DNA of 64,000 nt from Leucobacter sp. PH1c (GTDB lineage Bacteria; Actinomycetota; Actinomycetes; Actinomycetales; Microbacteriaceae). A program made the position numbers and the translations under genes. The stretch is taken from contig NZ_AYMV01000007.1 in the NCBI RefSeq assembly GCF_000633415.1, positions 164,028 to 228,027 of the forward strand, in the 5' to 3' direction. Positions 25,176 through 32,937 of the stretch are shown piece after piece (position 1 is the first letter of the stretch; the number at the start of each line of letters is the position of its first letter). The notes under the pieces were generated by a model that did no database searches, was not told the origin of the DNA, and saw only the letters and a list, made by a program, of their open reading frames with translations.

Positions 25176-25760
25176 TCATCGAGGGGCGACGGGGAGGCTC
25201 GCGGCTCCCCCGACGGTCGTGGTTCGGATGCCCCGCCTGCGCTCCTCCCGCACCATGCACCCCGCTGCCGAAAGCGCGTCGCGGAGCGACTCGGGAAGCG
25301 GTGCGAGATGCGGCTCGGGGCGCGCATTGCGGTGCAGCTGCCCCACGGTCCACCGCTGCCCGGGAGGCCCGGCCAGTGCGACCCTGGCGGGAGCGCCGTC
25401 GTGGACGATCACGAGGCGGGAGAGGTTCGTCAGCGCGATCCGGAGCGGCTCCCGGTCGGCCTCGGCGATCGCGATCGTCCCCGCTGCGACGTCGATCTCC
25501 AGTTCGACCGGGTGCGCCTGGGCGGAGAGGCGAAAGAAGCCCACGAGCGAGGCCACCAGTCCCCCGGAGAGGATCGCGGCGAGCACGGATCCTGCCGCCC
25601 CGGCCCCGGCCAGCGCGCTCACGGCGCCCACCGCGAGGGCGATCGCGGTGCAGACCGCGAGAAAGCGAGGCGAGTACGCGTCGCGCAGGCGCGCAGCGGT
25701 GAAGGTGAGGCGCGCGGCGCCCGGCCGCTCGACCCACTCGGCGGTGCTCGTGCTGCTCAT
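25176..25760 (-). CDS. Hypothetical membrane protein
   Basis: This 194-residue protein has two closely spaced membrane segments (about 33-52 and 56-76) and a soluble C-terminal part that ends with a strongly basic stretch (REERRRGIRT). The layout, and the LTFTAARLRDAYS start, resembles small bacterial-PH-like membrane proteins, but no family can be named. The ATG at 25760 follows a GGGGAG site, and a TAGGCT -10-like box lies about 45 bases upstream. It is separate from the aceA unit, which ends at a hairpin. Confidence 0.65.
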   Translation of the reverse strand: MSSTSTAEWVERPGAARLTFTAARLRDAYSPRFLAVCTAIALAVGAVSALAGAGAAGSVLAAILSGGLVASLVGFFRLSAQAHPVELEIDVAAGTIAIAEADREPLRIALTNLSRLVIVHDGAPARVALAGPPGQRWTVGQLHRNARPEPHLAPLPESLRDALSAAGCMVREERRRGIRTTTVGGAASLPVAPR

Positions 25761-25834
25761 GCGCTCCCCGCTCTCCCCTCACACCCCACGATCGTTCCGC
25801 GCCCAGCCTACTGAGGCTCCGGCGCATACACGCG

Positions 25835-25870
25835 GCAGCGGGGGCCCGGCCGAAGCCGGACCCCCGCTGC
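25835..25870 (-). terminator. Terminator after aceA
   Basis: A 16-bp inverted repeat (25835-25850 and 25855-25870, one mismatch, four-base loop) begins 13 bases after the aceA stop. Confidence 0.8.
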
Positions 25871-25883
25871 GCAGGGACGAACC

Positions 25884-27476
25884 TTAGAACTGGTTCATGG
25901 TGTTGTCCTTGCCGCCGGCCTTGAGGGCCGCGTCGCCGGCGAAGTACTCCTTGTGGTTGTCGCCGATGTCGCTGCCGGCCATGTTCTGGTGCTTCACGGT
26001 GGCGATTCCCTGGCGGATCTCCTCGCGCTGCACGTCGCGGACGTAGGTCAGCATGCCCTCGTCGCCGAAGTAGCCCTTCGCCAGGTTGTCGGTCGAGAGC
26101 GCAGCCGTGTGGTACGTCGGCAGGGTGATGAGGTGGTGGAAGATGCCGGCGCGTGCCGAGCCGTCCTTCTGGAAGGTGCGGATCTTCTCATCGGCGAGCT
26201 GCGCGAGCTCGGTGCCGTCGTACTCGACCGCCATGAGCTTGTCGCGATCGTACGCGGAGACGTCCTTGCCCTCCTCTGCCAGCTGGTCGAAGGCCTGCTG
26301 GCGGAAGTTCAGGGTCCAGTTGAACGAGGGGCTGTTGTTGTAGACGAGCTTCGCGTTCGGGATAACCTCGCGGATGCGATCCACCATGCCGGCGATCTGC
26401 TCGACGTGCGGCTTCTCCGTCTCGATCCAGAGCAGGTCGGCTCCGTTCTGCAGCGAGGTGATGCAGTCGAGCACGCAGCGGTCCTCGCCCGTGCCCTTGC
26501 GGAACTGGTACAGGTTCGACGCGAGGCGCTTCGGGCGGAGCAGCTTGCCGTCGCGCTTGATCACGACGTCGCCGTTGCCGAGATCGGCCTCGGAGATCTC
26601 CTCGACATCGAGGAACGCGTTGTACTGGTCGCCGAGGTCGCCGGGGGTGGAGGTGACCGCGAGCTTCTGCGTGAGGCCTGCGCCGAGCGAGTCGGTGCGG
26701 GCGACGATCACACCGTTGTCGATGCCGAGCTCGAGGAACGCGTAGCGCACCGCGTTGATCTTCGCGAGGAAGTCCTCGTGGGGAACCGTGACCTTGCCAT
26801 CCTGGTGACCGCACTGCTTCTCATCGGAGACCTGGTTCTCGATCTGGATCGCGCAGGCGCCCGCCTCGATCATCTTCTTCGCGAGCAGGTAGGTCGCCTC
26901 CGGGTTGCCGAAGCCGGCGTCGATGTCCGCGATGATCGGAACGACGTGCGTCTCGTAGGTGTCGATCTGCGACTGGATGAACTCGACCGCGGTCTCGTCA
27001 CCCGCGACGCGAGCGTCGTCGAGCTGCGTGAAGAGGAGGTCGAGCTCGCGGGCATCCGCCTGGCGGAGGAAGGTGTACAGCTCCTCGATCAGCGCGGGCA
27101 CGGAGGTCTTCTCGTGCATCGACTGATCCGGCAGCGGGCCGAACTCCGAGCGGAGCGCCGCGACCATCCAGCCGGAGAGGTAGAGGTAGCGCTTGTTCGT
27201 GGTCTTCAGGTGCTTCTTGATGGAGATGAGCTTCTGCTGCCCGATGAAGCCGTGCCACACGCCGAGCGACTGCGTGTAGACCGAGGAGTCGCCGTCGTAC
27301 TCCGCCATGTCGCGGCGCATGATGTCGGCGGTGTACTGCGCGATCTCGAGGCCGGTCTTGAAGCGGTTCTGAGCGCGCATCCGAGCGACGTACTCGGGGT
27401 TGATCTGGTCCCAGGCGGAGCCGTTCTCCGCCTTCAGCGCCTCCACGGCTTCGATGTCGTTCTGGAATGCAGTCAT
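25884..27476 (-). CDS. aceA: Isocitrate lyase, long (about 530-residue) form
   Basis: This 530-residue enzyme cleaves isocitrate to glyoxylate and succinate, the first step of the glyoxylate shunt. The active-site loop reads EKQCGHQDGKV (Cys222) rather than the KKCGH of the common 430-residue actinobacterial AceA. Other motifs are IADIDAGFGN and IENQVSDEKQ. Length and loop sequence match the Pseudomonas-type long isocitrate lyase subgroup. The ATG at 27476 follows AAAGGAG. No malate synthase gene is adjacent. A hairpin follows the stop. Confidence 0.93.
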   Translation of the reverse strand: MTAFQNDIEAVEALKAENGSAWDQINPEYVARMRAQNRFKTGLEIAQYTADIMRRDMAEYDGDSSVYTQSLGVWHGFIGQQKLISIKKHLKTTNKRYLYLSGWMVAALRSEFGPLPDQSMHEKTSVPALIEELYTFLRQADARELDLLFTQLDDARVAGDETAVEFIQSQIDTYETHVVPIIADIDAGFGNPEATYLLAKKMIEAGACAIQIENQVSDEKQCGHQDGKVTVPHEDFLAKINAVRYAFLELGIDNGVIVARTDSLGAGLTQKLAVTSTPGDLGDQYNAFLDVEEISEADLGNGDVVIKRDGKLLRPKRLASNLYQFRKGTGEDRCVLDCITSLQNGADLLWIETEKPHVEQIAGMVDRIREVIPNAKLVYNNSPSFNWTLNFRQQAFDQLAEEGKDVSAYDRDKLMAVEYDGTELAQLADEKIRTFQKDGSARAGIFHHLITLPTYHTAALSTDNLAKGYFGDEGMLTYVRDVQREEIRQGIATVKHQNMAGSDIGDNHKEYFAGDAALKAGGKDNTMNQF

Positions 27477-27587
27477 GGTGACTCCTTTGTAGTGGCTGCC
27501 GGATCACTTTCCCCGTGACCCTCTGGACTACTTCTCACTCTGCACCCAGCTCACGCCCCGGAAGCGCCATTTCCGAGGTGAAAAAAC

Positions 27588-28190
27588 TCAGTTCTTCTCT
27601 CGAACGGAAGAACCTCGCGCCTGCGGACTCGTTTCGCCCGCTCCAGCAACGGCGTCGAGACCGCCCAGCACGAGCGACAGCCCGAAGTCCCACGCCGCAT
27701 CCAGGTCGCCGCCGAGGTTGAACCCTGAGTGGAGCTCCATGCCAATGAACCCCGTCGCCCACGCCGTCACCGTGCGGGCCGCCTCGAGCTCCCGCACCCC
27801 GGAAACCCCGAGCCGCTCGCGCACGAGCCGCCGGACGGCGGCGCTCGCCGCAGCGGCGTACGAGACGTCGACCGCGGGCACGCCGACGCCCGGGCTCACG
27901 ATCAGACGGAACGCCGCGGGCCGCGCGTGCCCGTAGGCGCGGTACACCGCTGCGAGCTCGGGGAGACCCCGCGCCGCATCGAGACGTTCCGCGAGATCCG
28001 CGAACGCACGCTCCGCGACGAGCCGCAGCAGGGCCTCGCGTCCGGCGACGCGCTTGTAGAGCGAGGGCGCGCGCACCCCCACCCGCTCCGCGACCGCCTG
28101 CATCGTGACCCCGTCGAGCCCACGCTCTTCGAGCAGCGCGCTCGCGGCGGTGACGATCTCGGGCAGGGAGGTGCGATCCGGAGCAGGCAT
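27588..28190 (-). CDS. TetR family transcriptional regulator
   Basis: This 200-residue regulator has a TetR N-terminal helix-turn-helix: ALLEERGLDGVTMQAVAERV then GVRAPSLYKRVAGREALL, and a C-terminal ligand domain containing ATGFIGMELHSGFNL, of the TetR_C_33/WHG type. The frame extends to 28220, but a TATACT box six bases before the ATG at 28190 supports that start and a leaderless mRNA. It is divergent from the metallo-hydrolase gene. A palindrome between them (28214-28228) is the likely operator, so it probably represses both genes. Confidence 0.88.
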   Translation of the reverse strand: MPAPDRTSLPEIVTAASALLEERGLDGVTMQAVAERVGVRAPSLYKRVAGREALLRLVAERAFADLAERLDAARGLPELAAVYRAYGHARPAAFRLIVSPGVGVPAVDVSYAAAASAAVRRLVRERLGVSGVRELEAARTVTAWATGFIGMELHSGFNLGGDLDAAWDFGLSLVLGGLDAVAGAGETSPQARGSSVREKN

Positions 28191-28196
28191 GTCGCC

Positions 28197-28246
28197 AGTA
28201 TAGCTATTGACAGTAGCCATGATGGCTATGTATCGTAGCCATCATG
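28197..28246. promoter_or_regulatory. Divergent promoters and palindromic operator of tetR and the MBL hydrolase
   Basis: Plus strand: TTGACA (28207-28212), an 18-base spacer and TATCGT (28231-28236), seven bases before the hydrolase ATG. Minus strand: TATACT (28202-28197), six bases before the tetR ATG. The 15-base palindrome TAGCCATGATGGCTA (28214-28228) fills the spacer of the plus promoter, and a repeat TAGCCAT(C)ATG starts at 28236, exactly 22 bases later. A regulator bound here would block both promoters. Confidence 0.7.
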
Positions 28247-28963
28247 CAACTCACCCCCTCCCTCCACCGCATCGGCAACGACCTCGTGGCCGCCTACCTC
28301 ATCGTGCAGGCCGAAGGCATCACCGTCGTCGACGCGGGTCTCCCCGGGCACTGGGGCGAACTGCTCGCCACGCTGACGGAGCTCGGTCGCTCCCCCGCGG
28401 ACCTCCGCGGCCTCATCCTCACGCACGGCGACTCCGACCACCTCGGCTTCGCGGAACGGCTCCGTCGCGAGCACGGCGTACCGCTCTTCATCCACGAGGC
28501 CGACGCGGAACGCGCGCGGGGCGGGCCCAAGCCGAAGACTCCCGGGCAGTCGCTGCGGCTCGGCCCGACCCTCGGCTTCCTGGGCTACTCCGCGCGGAAG
28601 GGCGGCTTGCGCACCCGCTGGATCACCGAGGCGCGCGAACTCGTCGGCGGCGAGACCCTCGACCTCCCCGGTTCGCCCCGCATCCTCTCCATCCCGGGTC
28701 ATTCCCCCGGGAGCATCGCCGTGCACGCACCCGCGGCGGATGCCGTCTTCGTCGGCGACGCCCTCACCACCCGCCACGTGCTGACCGGCGCGCGCGGCGC
28801 GCAGCCCGCGCCGTTCACCGACGAACCGCAGCGCGCCCTCGACTCACTGCAGGCGATCGCCGAGACGGGCGCACGCTGGGTGCTCCCCGGCCATGGCGCG
28901 CCCTGGGACGGCGGGGCCGAGCGCGCGGTCGAGGCGGTGCGCCGGGCCGCCAAGGAGCAGTAG
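28244..28963 (+). CDS. MBL-fold metallo-hydrolase
   Basis: This 239-residue protein has the metallo-beta-lactamase fold: motif 2 ILTHGDSDHLG (about 64-74), IPGHSPGSIAVH, VFVGDALTT and VLPGHGAPW. The first motif reads H-x-D-x-D-H, with Asp where the second His is usual, a variant seen in part of the superfamily. Substrates in this family vary widely, from lactones to thioesters, so none is assigned. It is divergent from a TetR regulator and begins 7 bases after its -10 box, so the mRNA is probably leaderless. Confidence 0.88.
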   Translation: MQLTPSLHRIGNDLVAAYLIVQAEGITVVDAGLPGHWGELLATLTELGRSPADLRGLILTHGDSDHLGFAERLRREHGVPLFIHEADAERARGGPKPKTPGQSLRLGPTLGFLGYSARKGGLRTRWITEARELVGGETLDLPGSPRILSIPGHSPGSIAVHAPAADAVFVGDALTTRHVLTGARGAQPAPFTDEPQRALDSLQAIAETGARWVLPGHGAPWDGGAERAVEAVRRAAKEQ

Positions 28964-29022
28964 CTCCCGGCGCGCGCGACCGAGCGCGGGCGACCGTGCA
29001 CGTCACCCCGCTGCTCACGCCG

Positions 29023-29028
29023 TACTCT
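29023..29028 (+). promoter_or_regulatory. -10 box before a 10-codon upstream ORF
   Basis: TACTCT ends six bases before GTG 29035, the same spacing as other leaderless starts in this window. Confidence 0.4.
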
Positions 29029-29034
29029 GGAGCG

Positions 29035-29067
29035 GTGACGATCTTCCAGAAGGCCGCGCGCTCGTGA
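29035..29067 (+). CDS. Ten-codon leaderless upstream ORF (leader or coupling peptide)
   Basis: GTG at 29035 opens a frame encoding MTIFQKAARS and ends at TGA 29065-29067. Its stop overlaps the GTG start (29064) of the next gene in a GTGA arrangement, in a different frame. A TACTCT box lies six bases before it. The downstream gene has no good ribosome-binding site, so translation may reach it through this peptide. No regulatory codon run is evident. It may instead be chance. Confidence 0.4.
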   Translation: MTIFQKAARS

Positions 29068-29474
29068 GCGCCGCTGCGCAGCACACGACGCGCGAGCGCC
29101 CGAGCATCCGCGCGTTCCTTCGCATGTTCCTCGCGATGCTCCCGTTTGGAGGGCTGGCGACCTTCTACCTCCTCTTCGCGCGCCCCGCAGTGGCGCACGC
29201 CCCCGGCGAACTCGCCCATGCCCGCTACGGGCTCCCGCTCACCTGGATCGAGCAGGATCTCTCGCGCTTCGATCAGGGCGAGTACCCACTCGAAGTGCCG
29301 TTCAACTTCACCCGAGCGTGGCACGATCCGATCGTCACCCACTACGAGCTGTTCGTGTTCGCGCTCAACACCCTCATCGTCGGGCTGGTCATCACCGTCT
29401 GCGTGCTGGCGGGACTCTCGCTGGCCCGCACCCTCCGCCGCGCCCCCGAGCAGCCGGAGCGCACCGATGCCTGA
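29064..29474 (+). CDS. Hypothetical small membrane protein
   Basis: This 136-residue protein has two membrane segments (about 22-40 and 94-117) separated by a hydrophilic loop of about 50 residues that probably faces outward (HARYGLPLTWIEQDLSRF, then VPFNFTRAWHDPIV). The C-terminus is basic and cytoplasmic. No family is recognised. The GTG start overlaps the stop of the upstream 10-codon ORF, and the end overlaps the following acetyltransferase gene by eight bases. Confidence 0.65.
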   Translation: MSAAAQHTTRERPSIRAFLRMFLAMLPFGGLATFYLLFARPAVAHAPGELAHARYGLPLTWIEQDLSRFDQGEYPLEVPFNFTRAWHDPIVTHYELFVFALNTLIVGLVITVCVLAGLSLARTLRRAPEQPERTDA

Positions 29475-30015
29475 GCACAGCCAGGTGCGCCTGCAGACCG
29501 CCCGGCTGCGGCTGCGAGAGCTTGGCGATCAGGATCTCCCCGCGCTCCGCGCGATCCTGCAGGATGACGAGGCCATGACTGCCTACGAGGGCGCCTTCGA
29601 CGAGCGGATGACGCGCGACTGGATCCTCCGGATGCGTGAGCGCTATCGGAACGACGGCTACGCGCTCTGGGCGGTGGAGTCGCGCGACTCGGGTGCGATG
29701 ATCGGCCAGTGCGGCCTCACCCGCCAGCACATCCTCGGCGCAGACGTGATCGAGGTCGGCTACCTCTTCAACCGCGCGCACTGGCACCGGGGCTACGCCG
29801 TGGAGGCAGCCCGGGCCTGCGTCGACTACGCCGTCACGGCGCTCGGCGCGGACCGGGTCTGGGCGCAGGTGCGCGACACGAATATCGCCTCGATGAACGT
29901 CGCGATCCGGCTCGGGATGACCGTGCGCGGCCGCTTCGAGAAGCACTACCGCGGCGTGACGATGCCGCACCTCGCGTTCGCATTGGACGCGGCGGACGTG
30001 CCCGGCGAGCGCTGA
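29467..30015 (+). CDS. GNAT family N-acetyltransferase (RimJ/RimL-like)
   Basis: This 182-residue protein starts QVRLQTARLRLRELGDQDLP and has the acetyl-CoA-binding region EVGYLFNRAHWHRGYAVEA (about 98-116), followed by VRDTNIASMNVAIRLGM and a conserved Gly-Arg-Phe-Glu. It resembles RimJ/RimL-type acetyltransferases that modify protein N-termini or small amines; the substrate is unknown. The ATG at 29467 lies inside the end of the membrane-protein gene, so the two are probably co-translated. Confidence 0.88.
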   Translation: MPEHSQVRLQTARLRLRELGDQDLPALRAILQDDEAMTAYEGAFDERMTRDWILRMRERYRNDGYALWAVESRDSGAMIGQCGLTRQHILGADVIEVGYLFNRAHWHRGYAVEAARACVDYAVTALGADRVWAQVRDTNIASMNVAIRLGMTVRGRFEKHYRGVTMPHLAFALDAADVPGER

Positions 30016-30118
30016 GTCCGGGCACGAGGGTACACGCCCACGCGACGCATTCCTCCCCAAATACCTATGTCCACCCACGGATGCTACGCAGAGCCGAATC
30101 AGGCGGATCAGACGGCAT

Positions 30119-30124
30119 TACGCT
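30119..30124 (+). promoter_or_regulatory. -10 box of the gene at 30131 (leaderless)
   Basis: TACGCT ends six bases before the ATG at 30131. Confidence 0.45.
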
Positions 30125-30130
30125 CGCCGC

Positions 30131-30631
30131 ATGGAGAGCACAGCGCTGGTCATCTGGTCAGAAACCGTCCCCAATTGGCTGATGGCCTTGAGCGCGGTAT
30201 CAGCAGCGGTGCTCTTCTTTTGGAGGAAGCAGGATCGGCGAGAGGCGTTCGCAGCGCGCGAGGCCGGCATTCGTGACGGCGTCAACGCAGTTTGGGTGAC
30301 CGCGCAGATCGATTCTGACCCGAAGGCGCGGTGGGGCATCCTCGTGACGAATCAGCTGAGTGTCCCCATCACCCAGCTACATCTGGACTGCCACGGAAAC
30401 CTGAACTCTGCATCACTCGAACACCCCAGCGTCCAGCCCGGCAGACACTTCTTTGAGTCCCTTCCTCAGGGCAGCGCTCGCCCCTGGGCATTGCCTTCAA
30501 GCAACGTCGCGCATGTCGAGTATGTGTCGGTGAGTCGACGGCACGCCGTCCATGAGCTCACGTTCTCACACGCCGGTCGGAGCTATACCCGTCGATGTGA
30601 GACGGTGGAGCAGTCCACACGCTCGAACTGA
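30131..30631 (+). CDS. Hypothetical protein with one N-terminal membrane anchor
   Basis: This 166-residue protein has a membrane segment at about residues 14-31 (PNWLMALSAVSAAVLFF), then a basic heptad-like stretch, then a beta-rich soluble domain with ARWGILVTNQLSVPITQLHL and ending HELTFSHAGRSYTRRCETV. The topology places the domain in the cytoplasm. Codon use is visibly less GC-biased than in neighbouring genes, with many A/T third positions, which suggests recent acquisition. Function unknown. Confidence 0.65.
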   Translation: MESTALVIWSETVPNWLMALSAVSAAVLFFWRKQDRREAFAAREAGIRDGVNAVWVTAQIDSDPKARWGILVTNQLSVPITQLHLDCHGNLNSASLEHPSVQPGRHFFESLPQGSARPWALPSSNVAHVEYVSVSRRHAVHELTFSHAGRSYTRRCETVEQSTRSN

Positions 30632-30648
30632 GCACCCCTCACATCACG

Positions 30649-30792
30649 GTGCGGACCTCGGCGGCCGGCCACATCGCGTACGGCGATCCGGCCCCGGAAG
30701 ATCCCCCAAAGTACCTGCTCAGCCCTCAGGGCTGGCGCTTCGTCACGGGTTCGCGATACGGTTCTCGTGTGTACCGCCTGTCGTTTGGCTAA
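30649..30792 (+). CDS. Possible small ORF or C-terminal gene remnant (47 codons)
   Basis: GTG at 30649 opens a 47-residue frame ending TAA at 30790-30792. It includes AGHIAYGDPAPEDPPKYLL and GWRFVTGSRYGSRVYRLSFG. The first two thirds has strongly G/C third positions, as in real genes here. The frame is open upstream only to 30601, with no better start, so it could be the 3' end of a deleted gene. No family recognised. Confidence 0.3.
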   Translation: MRTSAAGHIAYGDPAPEDPPKYLLSPQGWRFVTGSRYGSRVYRLSFG

Positions 30793-31077
30793 CGGGCCTG
30801 CGTTTCATCCGCGCAGGGTTTCCCCAGAAGGGTGTCATTGCTGACCCCTCCTGACCCCCGTCAGACCACCGCGAGCGTTCATGCCGCTCGGGACACGCAG
30901 TACAGGAGGCCTCGTGGCCATCCCCGCTTCGGCGCACGCCCGCCGTCTCCCCGCGATCCGGGTTCGCCTCGTCGCGCCCGCACGCGACCCGACCCGCGCC
31001 GCGCGCACCCGCGCGCCCCTCCGACCCTCAAGTCCTCTCGTTCCCCGCGCCCGCGGGGAAGAAAGAAAGCAGTTCCC
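30793..31077 (+). promoter_or_regulatory. Long leader of the ABC-F gene with competing hairpins
   Basis: No convincing gene lies here. ATG 30881 and GTG 30914 (AGGAGG four bases before it) open a frame of Arg-rich peptide that runs past the ABC-F start, a candidate upstream ORF. Just before the start codon a 9-bp hairpin (31041-31049 and 31052-31060) overlaps an alternative helix: GGGAA 31056-31060 with TTCCC 31073-31077. The purine-rich ribosome-binding region lies in the loop between them. Antibiotic-resistance ABC-F genes are often controlled by such leaders. Confidence 0.4.
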
Positions 31078-32760
31078 ATGTCCCATCTCGAACTCACCGG
31101 CATCAGCTACACGCTCCCCGACGGGCGCCCGCTGCTCAGCGACGTCGGCTTCCGCGTCGGCCCCGGCGCCCGGCTCGGCCTGATCGGCGCCAACGGCGCC
31201 GGCAAGACAACGCTGCTCCGCATCATCACGGGCGACCTCGCTCCTGACGATGGCGTCGTCTCCCGCGGCGGCGCGATCGGCGTCATGCCGCAGTTCCTCG
31301 GAGAGGGCTCAGTCCACGAGCTCCTCCTCTCCTTCGCTCCCCCCAGCGTGCAGGAAGCGGCACGGCGCGTCGAACGCGCCGAGAACGCGCTCCTCGAGAA
31401 CACCGATCCCGATCGGGAGGAGGCCATCAGCATGAGCTATGCGCGCGCGCTCGCCGAGTGGGGGGACGCCGGCGGATACGACGCCGAAGTCCTCTGGGAC
31501 GTCTGCACCATCGCGGCGCTCGGCGTGCCCTACGACCGCTGCCGTGATCGCTCGCTCGGCTCCCTCTCCGGTGGAGAGCAGAAGCGGCTCGCGCTGGAGG
31601 CGCTCCTGCGGGGCGGCGCGGAAGTGCTCATCCTCGATGAGCCCGACAACCACCTCGATGTCCCCGGGAAGCGGTGGCTGGAGGAGCGGCTCATCGCTTC
31701 CGACAAGAGCATCCTGTTCATCAGCCACGATCGGGAGCTGCTCGCGCGCAGCGCAACCGCGATCGTCACCCTGGAGCTCGGCGCCGCGGGCAACACGGCG
31801 TGGACCCATCCCGCGTCGTTCGCAAGCTACCACGCGGCACGGACGGCACGATTCGCTCGCCTGGAAGAGCTCCGGAAGCGCTGGGATGAGGAACGGGCGA
31901 AACTGAAGGCGCTCGTGCAGATGTACAAGGACAAGGCCGCATACAACGCGGACATGGCGAGTCGCTACCGGGCCGCGCAGACCCGTCTCGCACGCTTCGA
32001 GGCGGCCGGGCCACCTGAGGAGCAGCCGCGCGAGCAGGAGCTCGCGATGCGCCTTGCGGGCGGGCGCACCGGGAAGAAAGCGATCGTGTGCGCGCAGCTC
32101 GAGCTGAGCGGGCTCATGCTGCCCTTCGACCTCGAGGTCTGGTACGGCGATCGCGTGGCGATCCTGGGCTCGAATGGTTCGGGGAAGTCGCACCTCTTGC
32201 GTCTGCTCGCCGCGGGCGGCACTGACCCCGAGGCGGAGCATCGGCCGGGCACCGACGCGGTGATCGAGCCGGTGCAGCACGAGGGCACCGCGAAGCTCGG
32301 AGCTCGGGTGCGTCCGGGCTGGTTCGCGCAGACGCAGGGTCGGCCGGATCTGGCGGGGCGCACGCTCCTCGACATCCTGCACCGCGGGGACGAGCACCGC
32401 CAGGGCCTGCCCCGCGAGCAGGCGGCACGTGCGCTCGCGCGCTACGAGCTCGCGAGCGCATCCGAGCAGGCGTTCGAGGCGCTCTCCGGCGGGCAGCGGG
32501 CGCGACTGCAGATCCTGCTCCTCGAGCTCGGCGGTGCGACGCTCCTGCTCCTGGACGAACCGACCGATCACCTGGACCTCGTCTCGGCCGAGGCACTCCA
32601 GGGCGCGCTCCGAGCCTTCGACGGAACCGTGCTCGCAGTGACGCACGACCGGTGGTTCGCACGCGACTTCGACCGATTTCTCGTGTTCGGCGCGGACGGT
32701 GAGGTCACCGAGTCAGATACGCCCGTCTGGGACGAGACGCGCGTGCGACGAGCCCGCTAG
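31078..32760 (+). CDS. ABC-F family ATPase (ribosome-associated, possible antibiotic resistance)
   Basis: This 560-residue protein has two ABC domains and no membrane segments. Domain 1: Walker A GANGAGKTT (38-46), signature LGSLSGGEQKRLA, Walker B LILDEPDNHLD. Domain 2: Walker A GSNGSGKSH, signature EALSGGQRARLQ, Walker B LLLDEPTDHLD. The linker is long and charged (LKALVQMYKDKAAYNADMAS). ABC-F proteins bind the ribosomal E site and either relieve stalling or protect against antibiotics. The unusual leader and the accessory location favour a resistance-type role, which is inference. The ATG at 31078 follows a purine-rich GAAAG region. A hairpin terminator follows. Confidence 0.9.
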   Translation: MSHLELTGISYTLPDGRPLLSDVGFRVGPGARLGLIGANGAGKTTLLRIITGDLAPDDGVVSRGGAIGVMPQFLGEGSVHELLLSFAPPSVQEAARRVERAENALLENTDPDREEAISMSYARALAEWGDAGGYDAEVLWDVCTIAALGVPYDRCRDRSLGSLSGGEQKRLALEALLRGGAEVLILDEPDNHLDVPGKRWLEERLIASDKSILFISHDRELLARSATAIVTLELGAAGNTAWTHPASFASYHAARTARFARLEELRKRWDEERAKLKALVQMYKDKAAYNADMASRYRAAQTRLARFEAAGPPEEQPREQELAMRLAGGRTGKKAIVCAQLELSGLMLPFDLEVWYGDRVAILGSNGSGKSHLLRLLAAGGTDPEAEHRPGTDAVIEPVQHEGTAKLGARVRPGWFAQTQGRPDLAGRTLLDILHRGDEHRQGLPREQAARALARYELASASEQAFEALSGGQRARLQILLLELGGATLLLLDEPTDHLDLVSAEALQGALRAFDGTVLAVTHDRWFARDFDRFLVFGADGEVTESDTPVWDETRVRRAR

Positions 32761-32768
32761 TGTCGTCG

Positions 32769-32804
32769 GTGGTCCGCGCGGGCAGGATCGGCCGCGCGGA
32801 CCAC
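32769..32804 (+). terminator. Terminator after the ABC-F gene
   Basis: A perfect 13-bp inverted repeat (32769-32781 and 32792-32804, ten-base loop) starts eight bases after the stop. Confidence 0.8.
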
Positions 32805-32924
32805 GCGCACGACCGGGCCCTCCGCGCAAGGTGCGCCGATGGGGCGCGGGTGCGGCACGGAGGGCGTCGCAGGTCACGGTTCGGCGATCGCGTCGAAGCA
32901 CGAGTTTCGGAGCGTCCACGCTGC

Positions 32925-32930
32925 TACGTT
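32925..32930 (+). promoter_or_regulatory. -10 box of the gene at 32938 (leaderless)
   Basis: TACGTT ends seven bases before the GTG start. Confidence 0.4.
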
Positions 32931-32937
32931 GGTGCCT

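Noticed and set aside
28244..28963. MBL hydrolase motif H-x-D-x-D-H as a broken active site
   Set aside because: Asp in place of the second His occurs in established branches of the superfamily, and all other metal motifs are intact, so it is not evidence of inactivation.
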